Source of the DNA: a virus
Virus record (IMG/VR): IMGVR_UViG_3300044960_000681
Coordinates: 1-24,376 of that record
Direction: 5' to 3' (one strand)
Length of the DNA stretch: 24,376 nucleotides
Part shown: one piece after another, positions 1 through 6,080 of the stretch
Position numbering within the stretch: position 1 is the first letter of the stretch
How the letters are laid out: every line of letters begins with the position of its first letter
Translations under genes and position numbers: made by a program
The notes under the pieces: model-generated
What the model was told of the DNA's origin: nothing
The model's database searches: none
Seen by the model: the letters and a program-made list of their open reading frames with translations, nothing else

Positions 1-44
1 ATCTAAAAAAATATTTTCTATAATAGGAGAAACAGGATTAAATA

Positions 45-1421
45 ATGGATAATCCACATAATTTTATATATAATTATGGAAGACCTGATTTTAATTTACC
101 TTATAGAGGAAATAATGATAAACCTCTTAGTCTTCCTTTAGCTCCTAAGAATGTATTTATAACTAGCCCTTATTTAATAGGTGTTATAGATATAAGATGG
201 GATTCTCCTTCTTTATATGCTGAAAATAATGATTTTAATATTTTAGGTGTTAATGTATATAAATCTTATGATACTCCTGAAGGTCCTTATATTTTATTAA
301 ATGATACCCCTATAGGATCTTTATTTTATAGGGATGAAACTAAAGAAGTATGGGTTGATAGAGAAGATCCTATAGCGGGGGGTAGATTAATACCAGGTAC
401 TAACGTTAATGGGGATTGGATAATCCATACTTATTATAAACCTATAGTTATACCTGGTACTAATGGAGAAATAGCTAATCATCCTAAATATGTACAAATA
501 GAAATAAAAGAAACTAGCAACGATGATTTTAAAATAGTACCCGCTTTTAAAGTTATTGGGGAAACAGGGGAAATATTTTTAATAAATAAAAAAGTTTTTA
601 ATCATAAATATAATAGGTTAGATTTTCCTTTATTACCTGATTTAAATAAGGGTGGAGAAATAAGAGTTTCTTATACTTATATTAATAATCTTATAAGTAC
701 AGATATAAATAGAAAAATTTATTATAAATGTACTACTGTAGTAAGAGATAGTACAGGAGAAATAAAAGAAACTCCTTTAAATGAAGTTGAAGCTTATAGC
801 TTATATGATATGGAGAGAATAGATTGGATTTGGGCAGAAGCTATTAGAAGAAATAAATGGATTTTAGAACAAGGGGGAGAAAGAGTAAAAGTATTTATAA
901 GAAAATGGTTTGGAGAAAGATGCCCTTGTTGGGATGAACAATATAGAATAAGTAAAAATGATTGTCCTATTTGTTATGGTACTTCTTATATAGGGGGATA
1001 CGAAGGTCCTTATGATATTATTATAGCACCTCCTGAAGCTGAAAAAACAGTCCAGTTATTAGATATGGGTTTACATGTATCATATGATTGGAATACTTGG
1101 ACAGGACCTTATCCTTTATTAAATGATCGTGATTTTATAGTACGTCAAAATAATGATAGGTTTTCTATAGCACATGTTAATCCTCAAGGATCAAGAGGTA
1201 CTATATATCAACAACATTTTATGTTATCCCCTTTAGATAAAAAAGATCCTAGATATAGAATACCTATTTATGGGGGACAAAATCAAATACCTCCTTCTTG
1301 GAATGCTTATAGAGAAGATAAACCAACAGATGCAAGTCCTGTTATTCCAGTTAAACCAGAAGTATTAGAACAATATCAATTAAAAGGTAGAACAGTAACT
1401 TTTGAAAATATTGTTTATTAA
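45..1421 (+). CDS. Virion structural protein with FN3-like domain and Cys4 knuckle (probable neck protein)
   Basis: Predicted 458-residue structural protein. Residues about 30-115 have the strand pattern of a fibronectin type III fold (PKNVFITSP, IRWDSP, GVNVYKS). Residues about 157-215 resemble the beta module seen in other proteins of this window (FKV..., then GGEIRVSYTYIN). A Cys4 knuckle follows: C293 and C295 (CPC), then C307 and C310 (CPIC), then a GTSYIGGY turn, which suggests bound zinc. No signal peptide or membrane segment is visible. The start is supported by AGGA at 34-37, 7 nt before ATG. Position upstream of the tail-terminator-like, sheath and tube genes suggests a neck or head-tail joining role, but that is inference from order; a baseplate or decoration protein is possible. 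A phage structural role is fairly sure; the exact role is not. Confidence 0.6.
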   Translation: MDNPHNFIYNYGRPDFNLPYRGNNDKPLSLPLAPKNVFITSPYLIGVIDIRWDSPSLYAENNDFNILGVNVYKSYDTPEGPYILLNDTPIGSLFYRDETKEVWVDREDPIAGGRLIPGTNVNGDWIIHTYYKPIVIPGTNGEIANHPKYVQIEIKETSNDDFKIVPAFKVIGETGEIFLINKKVFNHKYNRLDFPLLPDLNKGGEIRVSYTYINNLISTDINRKIYYKCTTVVRDSTGEIKETPLNEVEAYSLYDMERIDWIWAEAIRRNKWILEQGGERVKVFIRKWFGERCPCWDEQYRISKNDCPICYGTSYIGGYEGPYDIIIAPPEAEKTVQLLDMGLHVSYDWNTWTGPYPLLNDRDFIVRQNNDRFSIAHVNPQGSRGTIYQQHFMLSPLDKKDPRYRIPIYGGQNQIPPSWNAYREDKPTDASPVIPVKPEVLEQYQLKGRTVTFENIVY

Positions 1422-1485
1422 ATTAATAATCTTTTAATTTATTTTAAAAATTTAAAGTAAAAATATTATTTTAGATGGAGGAGTT

Positions 1486-2136
1486 ATGAGTAATATTGAA
1501 AATGCTGTAGAAAAATTATTAAAAATAGCTTGTGATTTAGAAAAAGAAGCAGAAGAAAACACATATTTTGTTTGTTTAGATTGTAATCATACTGCGACAT
1601 TGGCAGATATTAATAAGAAAAGAAAGACAGCAGCTAAAGAACTGAATATTAAAGCTCCTAAAGTAACAGTTAATGATGTTGTTAAATGCTTTGCTTGTAA
1701 TGGAAAAATGATGTATCTTCCCACAGAGGATAGTGAAAAATATTATATAGAAGCTAGTGAAGATGATGATAAAAAAGTTAAAATAGAAAATGAAGATGAA
1801 TCTGAGATAAAAGAAAATAAGGATAAAGAAAATTTTGATGATATAGAAAAAGAACAAGAAAAAGAAGAAAAGCAGGAAGAAGAAGAACAAAAACAAGAGC
1901 AAGAACAAGAACAAGAACAAGAAAATAAAACTCTTGATAAAGGAGTTGTAGAAGAAATTGTTACAGATGAAAAAAAGGATACAGAGGATAAAAAGAAAGA
2001 AAAGGATTTAGTAAAAATACCTAAGAAAGAACCTCCAAAATTTGAAAAAATGCCAGAAAAAGATGCTTGTATAAAAGAGCAGGATTTTATGGGTGAAGAT
2101 TTTTGGAATGCAGTAAAAAAATATGATATATTTTAA
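1486..2136 (+). CDS. Zinc-ribbon protein with acidic Glu/Gln/Lys low-complexity tail
   Basis: 216 residues, family not recognised. The N-terminal 80 residues hold two CxxC knuckles, C30/C33 (CLDC) and C68/C71 (CFAC), spaced like a treble-clef or zinc-ribbon fold. Residues about 88-190 are low complexity, dominated by Glu, Lys, Asp and Gln, including a QE dipeptide run encoded by CAAGAA hexamers. The last 20 or so residues regain ordered composition (QDFMGEDFWNAVKKYDIF), which looks like a conserved C-terminal peptide that may dock to a partner. GGAGG sits 4 nt before the ATG. The gene lies between a structural gene and the coiled-coil/actin pair, so it is probably co-transcribed with them. 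A scaffold, assembly factor or minor virion protein would fit; none is shown by sequence. Confidence 0.6.
   Translation: MSNIENAVEKLLKIACDLEKEAEENTYFVCLDCNHTATLADINKKRKTAAKELNIKAPKVTVNDVVKCFACNGKMMYLPTEDSEKYYIEASEDDDKKVKIENEDESEIKENKDKENFDDIEKEQEKEEKQEEEEQKQEQEQEQEQENKTLDKGVVEEIVTDEKKDTEDKKKEKDLVKIPKKEPPKFEKMPEKDACIKEQDFMGEDFWNAVKKYDIF
1894..1923 (+). repeat. CAAGAA hexamer microsatellite within the zinc-ribbon gene
   Basis: Five tandem copies of a CAAGAA hexamer (the first is CAAGAG) encode alternating Gln-Glu. The tract is in frame, so copy-number change would alter linker length without breaking the reading frame. It lies in the charged low-complexity region of the surrounding gene. Confidence 0.85.
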
Positions 2137-2185
2137 AATATAATATGTTTTTAAAAATAAAAATTCAAATTTATATAAATATAAT

Positions 2186-2866
2186 ATGTATATTATTATT
2201 GGTAATTCTCCCAGGAAAGTAGAATTAAAAGATCTTGGAGATTGTGTTTATTATAAACAACAAAAAATATATACAGATGCACAATATCAAAGTTCAGAAG
2301 ATTTAAAAAAAGCAATAGAAAGAAAAGATCTTTTAATTCTTAAGAAAGTAGAAGAAACTAAAGATCTTTATTTAAATAAAGATAAAGATTTAAATATATC
2401 TTTTAATTCTTCAGAAAATTCTTCTAAAGATGTTTCTAATAAAATAGATCTTTTATTAGAAAAAATTTATAATTTAGAAAAAAATATAGAACAAAAATCT
2501 TCACCTAGTAATGAATTATTACTCGATATATTAGATAGAATAGAAAAACTAGAAAAGAATTTAACTAATATAGATTTTAATACTTTTAAAGAATCTATAA
2601 AAAAAGAAAATAATAATATTGATATAGAAAAAGTTACTAAAGAAATAATAAATAATCTTAAGGTAGTATTAAATCAAAAAGATTATAAAGATGAAAAAGA
2701 AATAGAAGATTTTAATTATGAAAAAGAAGAAGTTTATGTACCTAATATTGTTGTAGAGGATGCTACTTCTAATATTAAGCTTGAAGTAAGAACTGTTGAA
2801 AATAATAATAATATTTCAGAATCTTTAAAAAAGTTAAAAGAATTAAAATTTAAATCGGATAAATAA
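2186..2866 (+). CDS. Coiled-coil protein of unknown function, upstream of actin-like gene
   Basis: 226 residues, family not recognised. Residues 1-55 look like a small folded domain (YIIIGNSPRKVELKDLGD, then YTDAQYQSSEDLKKAIERKDL). Residues about 80-165 are heptad-like Leu/Ile-rich sequence with Lys and Glu, predicted coiled coil (LLLEKIYNLEKNIEQ, LLLDILDRIEKLEKNL). The tail has a short beta-like stretch (YVPNIVVEDATSNIKLEVRTV) and a basic helix. No Shine-Dalgarno sequence is visible in the AT-only stretch before the ATG, unlike nearly every neighbour, so translation may be weak or coupled. It ends 10 nt before the actin-like gene, so the two are likely made together. It might be an adaptor for the actin-like protein or a minor virion component; this is inference from position only. 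Confidence 0.55.
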   Translation: MYIIIGNSPRKVELKDLGDCVYYKQQKIYTDAQYQSSEDLKKAIERKDLLILKKVEETKDLYLNKDKDLNISFNSSENSSKDVSNKIDLLLEKIYNLEKNIEQKSSPSNELLLDILDRIEKLEKNLTNIDFNTFKESIKKENNNIDIEKVTKEIINNLKVVLNQKDYKDEKEIEDFNYEKEEVYVPNIVVEDATSNIKLEVRTVENNNNISESLKKLKELKFKSDK

Positions 2867-2876
2867 AGGAGGTTTT

Positions 2877-3878
2877 ATGGCTATTGGTCTTGACATAGGA
2901 ACTTGTTATATAGTATGTGCTATTCAAAAAAAGAATAGTTCAGATATAGAAATAAAATCTATAAGAAATGTTTTTTTAGATATAGAGGCTGATCCTCCTG
3001 TATTAAATATGTTAAAAATGTCTAATATTTCTTATATACAGGAAAAAGATAATGTATATATAATAGGGGAACCCGCTTTAAATATAGCAAATTTATTAAA
3101 AAAAGAAGTTAAAAGACCTTTAAGTCAAGGAGTTATTTCAGCAGGAGAACGAGAAGCAGAAAAAATGCTTGCTATTCTTCTTAAAAAAGTTATAGGCGAA
3201 CCTAATTATGAAGATGAAATGGTTTATTATTCTATCCCTGCTAAAGCTATTGATAAAGAGATGGATGTAATATATCATGAATCTATGTTTAAAAAAATAA
3301 TAGAATCTTTTGGGTTTAAAGCACAACCTATGAATGAAGCTAGTGCTATAGTATATTCAAATTGTGCTGCAGAAGGTTTTACAGCACTTGCTTCTTCTTT
3401 TGGAGCTGGTATGGTTAATACAGCTTTAGTATATCAAACTATGATAGGTATGTCTTTTAGTGTAAGTAGAGGAGGAGATTATATAGATTCTTCAGCAGCA
3501 CGAGCTGTAGGAAGTACTTCAACTAAATTGATGTCTATAAAAGAAAGAGGAATTGATTTATTGAATCCAGAAGTGGGGGATCCTAAACAAATAAGAGAAA
3601 GAGAAGCTCTTGTTATATATTATAAAAATTTAATACATTATGTAATAGAAAATATAAAAAAGGAATTTAAAAAGAGTGATAGTAAAATAGAATTACCAGA
3701 ATCTATACCTTGGATTATTAGTGGGGGAACTACAAAAGCTATAAATTTTTTAGAATTTTTTAAAAAAGAATTTGAAAAAGAAAGAGATAATTTTCCTATA
3801 AATATATCAGAAATAAGAATGGCTAAAGATGTTTTAAATGATGTCGCAAAAGGATTATTGATTGCAGCTCTTAGTTAA
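2877..3878 (+). CDS. Actin-like ATPase (actin/MreB/ParM superfamily)
   Basis: 333 residues, close to the length of MreB and ParM. The actin-fold signatures occur in order: phosphate-1 GLDIGT at residues 4-9; a connect-1-like PMNEASAIVYS at 151-161; phosphate-2-like SFGAGMVNTALVY at 174-186; SRGGDYIDSSAARA at 197-210, matching the RGGD-type segment of bacterial actins; an adenosine-type ISGGTTKA at 281-288; and a C-terminal AKGLLIAAL helix. The usual phosphate-2 Asp (DxGxGT in MreB, FtsA and Hsp70) is Ser174 here, which is unusual and may alter Mg2+ binding or hydrolysis. AAAGGAGG 4 nt before the ATG is a strong ribosome binding site. Filament formation, DNA partition or virion positioning are all possible. 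The setting inside a structural operon, with no obvious partition site, favours a role in assembly or trafficking. Confidence 0.8.
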   Translation: MAIGLDIGTCYIVCAIQKKNSSDIEIKSIRNVFLDIEADPPVLNMLKMSNISYIQEKDNVYIIGEPALNIANLLKKEVKRPLSQGVISAGEREAEKMLAILLKKVIGEPNYEDEMVYYSIPAKAIDKEMDVIYHESMFKKIIESFGFKAQPMNEASAIVYSNCAAEGFTALASSFGAGMVNTALVYQTMIGMSFSVSRGGDYIDSSAARAVGSTSTKLMSIKERGIDLLNPEVGDPKQIREREALVIYYKNLIHYVIENIKKEFKKSDSKIELPESIPWIISGGTTKAINFLEFFKKEFEKERDNFPINISEIRMAKDVLNDVAKGLLIAALS

Positions 3879-3930
3879 AAATTTATTTATTTATTTTTAA
3901 ATAATGGTAGTTTGTTGAATAATAAAAAAA

Positions 3931-3949
3931 TTATTAATATTCTTCTAAT
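3931..3949 (+). repeat. 19-nt intergenic direct repeat, copy 1
   Basis: TTATTAATATTCTTCTAAT here is identical to 5954-5972. Both copies are in gaps that follow a gene end and precede a structural gene (the neck/terminator gene here, the sheath gene there). In this copy the 3' part forms the left arm of the inverted repeat. A shared transcription or processing signal is possible but unproven. Confidence 0.65.
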
Positions 3950-3989
3950 TATTATTTTAATTATAAGATAGGATATAATTAGAAGAATA
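3938..3989 (+). repeat. Perfect 15-bp inverted repeat just before the neck/terminator gene
   Basis: Left arm 3938-3952 (TATTCTTCTAATTAT) and right arm 3975-3989 are exact reverse complements, with a 22-nt loop at 3953-3974. The right arm ends 3 nt before the ATG at 3993. The only purine-rich ribosome-binding-like sequence nearby (GATAGGAT) is in the loop. The structure could be an operator for a dimeric regulator, an RNA hairpin controlling translation, or a processing site. The stem is too AT-rich and lacks a following T-run, so a simple terminator is not favoured. Confidence 0.75.
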
Positions 3990-3992
3990 AAA

Positions 3993-5408
3993 ATGGAAAA
4001 TAATTTATTAAGAGTTATAAAAAGCCGGATAATGGATGAATTAACATGGTCCATTCAAAGGCATCAACTTTTTAGAGATAAAGTAGAAGTTTTTCATAAA
4101 TTTCCTTATAAAGAACGTCCTATGATGGGCGTTGTTTTAAAAAATGCTTCTTCTTCAAGAATAAAATTATCCGCAGATGATCATGCAGGGACATTAAAAA
4201 GTCATGTAGCACTAGCTAGAGCTGAAAATCATGAAGGAAATTTTTTAGAATGGGTTTGGGAAGATTTTAATAATTTAACTAAATTACAAAAAAATGAAGA
4301 TCTTTCTGCTCAAGTTACTGGTGATAATAGATTTTTTAAAGTATCAAAAAAACCTATATTATCTGGATTAAATAATACTAATATAGCGGATAATTTTAGA
4401 CAAATAATTGTATTTTTAAATGGTACTCAAGTTTTACCTGAATTTGTAGATGGAAAAGAAGGTATTTTTGCTTTATCTCAAGCTCCTACACAAGGGTCTA
4501 CTTTAATTGTTTCTTATTATTATAGTAATATAGCCCCTCCAGGTAGATATTATATTACTATTATTTCAGAGACTCAATTTATTATAGATCCTTTTTATTT
4601 AATTAAAGATGAAAAAGTTATAGAAAGAACAACAGGATTAGAGTTATCTGCTCAATTACAACATAGTAATATATATGGAGATTTTGATATTCTTTATTTT
4701 AAAAAATCTGAAAAGAGTAATAAAATATATTTAGAAAAAAATATAGATTATATATTAAATGAAGATGGTTCTATAATATTTTTACATCCTTTAGAAAAAG
4801 ATACTACTTTATATGCTACATATAGGTATGTAGGTGACCCTTTAGGACCTTTTACAATACCAGATGAATTTCATTATGTTAATGATGCTATTCCTGGAGT
4901 AATATTATCTTTTAGTAATCAAAGAGTAGTTAATGACAAAGTAGTAGTTTTAGTTTATCCTCAAAGAGAACCTGTAGCAAGTATGAAAAGTGGTCATTAT
5001 TCAATGAATTTTGATATAGAAATTTTTGCTAGAGATCCTAAACAACTATCAAATTTAACAGATCATATTATAGAAGATATATGGTGTAATAGAAGACAAT
5101 TATTAATAGATGAAGGAATAACAATAGAAGAAATGGATCCTTCAGGAGAAGTTGAAGATAGTTATGATGATAATACAGGAGATCTTTATTATAAAAATTC
5201 TATAAATTTACAAATAATGACAGAATGGAAAAAATTTATACCTTTCTTAACTGAAATTTTAGATATTGATTCTAAGATTTATAAATATATTTCTGCAAAA
5301 GATTATATTGTTACTAATCAAGGAAAAATATTAGAATTAAAATTAAAAGCTAATGATATTCCTTTTGTAGTTTCTTATCCCAGAATAGGATATCCAAAAT
5401 ATATCTGA
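3993..5408 (+). CDS. Putative neck / tail-terminator structural protein with two beta modules
   Basis: 471 residues. Residues 1-95 form a helical then mixed N-terminal part. Residues about 99-178 contain a beta module almost matching one in the sheath (NEDLSAQV...FFKV, ending GIFALSQAP...LIVSYYY). A second, more diverged module spans about 211-280 (ending LYATYRYVGDP). Residues about 285-450 look like a tail-completion domain: FDIEIFARDPKQLSNLTDHI, an Arg-rich helix, GITIEEMDPSGEVEDSYDD, then a strand and EWKKFIPF; the E-x-E-acidic loop followed by EW and Pro is typical of tail-terminator or completion-type proteins as I recall them. Placement before the sheath and tube genes agrees. No strong Shine-Dalgarno sequence lies at normal distance, and a perfect inverted repeat ends 3 nt before the ATG. 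The gene ends with TGA. Confidence 0.6.
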   Translation: MENNLLRVIKSRIMDELTWSIQRHQLFRDKVEVFHKFPYKERPMMGVVLKNASSSRIKLSADDHAGTLKSHVALARAENHEGNFLEWVWEDFNNLTKLQKNEDLSAQVTGDNRFFKVSKKPILSGLNNTNIADNFRQIIVFLNGTQVLPEFVDGKEGIFALSQAPTQGSTLIVSYYYSNIAPPGRYYITIISETQFIIDPFYLIKDEKVIERTTGLELSAQLQHSNIYGDFDILYFKKSEKSNKIYLEKNIDYILNEDGSIIFLHPLEKDTTLYATYRYVGDPLGPFTIPDEFHYVNDAIPGVILSFSNQRVVNDKVVVLVYPQREPVASMKSGHYSMNFDIEIFARDPKQLSNLTDHIIEDIWCNRRQLLIDEGITIEEMDPSGEVEDSYDDNTGDLYYKNSINLQIMTEWKKFIPFLTEILDIDSKIYKYISAKDYIVTNQGKILELKLKANDIPFVVSYPRIGYPKYI

Positions 5409-5474
5409 TTTTTGATAATCTTTTAATAATAATATAATAATTAAAATGTAAATTTATATAATATAGGAGTTTTT

Positions 5475-5948
5475 ATGCCTTTATATGAATATAAATGTGA
5501 AAATTGTGGTTTAGAATTTGAAGAAATAACTTCATATGAAAAAAGGGATCTTATTAAATGTAAAATATGTAATGGTAATACAATAAGAAAAATATCTACT
5601 TTTGGAATAAATATAGATATAAATCCAAAAAAAGACACTGTTTATACATCAAAAGAAATAGATAAAGTTGTAGGTAAAGAATCAGAAAAAAAATGGCAAA
5701 GTTATAATGAAAAATGGAAAGAGAGATATAAAAAAAGACAAGAAAAAAGATGGAAAGGAAAAGTACCTGAGATAATAAATATTCCTAAAGATTCAGATGG
5801 AAAATATAGTCCTATAATGCATTTAGGAAATAAAAAAGAAATAGAATTAAGAAAAGAATATTCAGAAGCATTAAAAGAGCATAGAAAAGAAAGAATGAAA
5901 AAAGGAATTTCTCAATTTGACGGTCCAGGAGCAATTTTAGTAGAATAG
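5475..5948 (+). CDS. FmdB-type zinc-ribbon protein
   Basis: 157 residues. The first 40 match the FmdB-family putative regulatory zinc ribbon closely: MPLYEYKCENCG, a Glu-rich bend, then KCKICNG and IRKIS, giving ligands C8, C11, C29 and C32. Residues about 65-105 are a Lys/Arg/Glu-rich helix (EKKWQSYNEKWKERYKKRQEKRW), probably alpha-helical and possibly nucleic-acid binding or coiled. The C-terminal part has a second charged helix and ends FDGPGAILVE. TAGGAG is 6 nt before the ATG. FmdB-like proteins occur in many phages with unknown roles. Here the gene sits between the neck/terminator and sheath genes, so an assembly factor or minor structural role is as likely as transcription control. Confidence 0.7.
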   Translation: MPLYEYKCENCGLEFEEITSYEKRDLIKCKICNGNTIRKISTFGINIDINPKKDTVYTSKEIDKVVGKESEKKWQSYNEKWKERYKKRQEKRWKGKVPEIINIPKDSDGKYSPIMHLGNKKEIELRKEYSEALKEHRKERMKKGISQFDGPGAILVE

Positions 5949-5953
5949 AAAGG

Positions 5954-5972
5954 TTATTAATATTCTTCTAAT
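5954..5972 (+). repeat. 19-nt intergenic direct repeat, copy 2
   Basis: Identical to 3931-3949 (TTATTAATATTCTTCTAAT). It lies just after the TAG of the zinc-ribbon gene and about 108 nt before the sheath ATG. No complementary right arm is seen in this gap, so the inverted repeat is not conserved. A TATAAT hexamer follows at 5976-5981, but such hexamers are common in sequence this AT-rich. Confidence 0.65.
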
Positions 5973-6080
5973 ATATATAATATAAATATAAACTAATAGA
6001 TTTAAATAATTAAAATATATATATAAAATTTTTAATAAAAAATTGAAAGAAAAAATGAATAGAAAATAAAGGAGAGAACA

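Noticed and set aside
1576-1920. Minus-strand ORF of 114 residues, Phe/Leu/Ile-rich
   Set aside because: It is the reverse complement of a Lys/Glu-rich coding region; the composition is an artefact and no ribosome binding site is present.
2174-2181. TATAAATA, the T4 late-promoter consensus, also at 5981-5988
   Set aside because: In sequence this AT-rich the octamer is expected many times by chance, and no sliding-clamp or gp55-type factor is in view.
3138-3326. Minus-strand ORF within the actin-like gene, and similar short minus-strand ORFs at 5441-5638, 6032-6223 and 23459-23641
   Set aside because: All lie largely opposite recognised or open + strand genes and have compositions expected of shadows.
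2877-3992. A ParM-type partition locus (actin plus adaptor plus iterons)
   Set aside because: No iteron array or ParR-like DNA-binding gene is visible around the actin-like gene; the only repeat nearby is a single inverted repeat.
1426-5427. 13-nt repeat ATAATCTTTTAAT at 1426-1438 and 5415-5427, each just after a gene end
   Set aside because: Short and AT-only except one C; a match like this between AT-rich gaps is plausible by chance.
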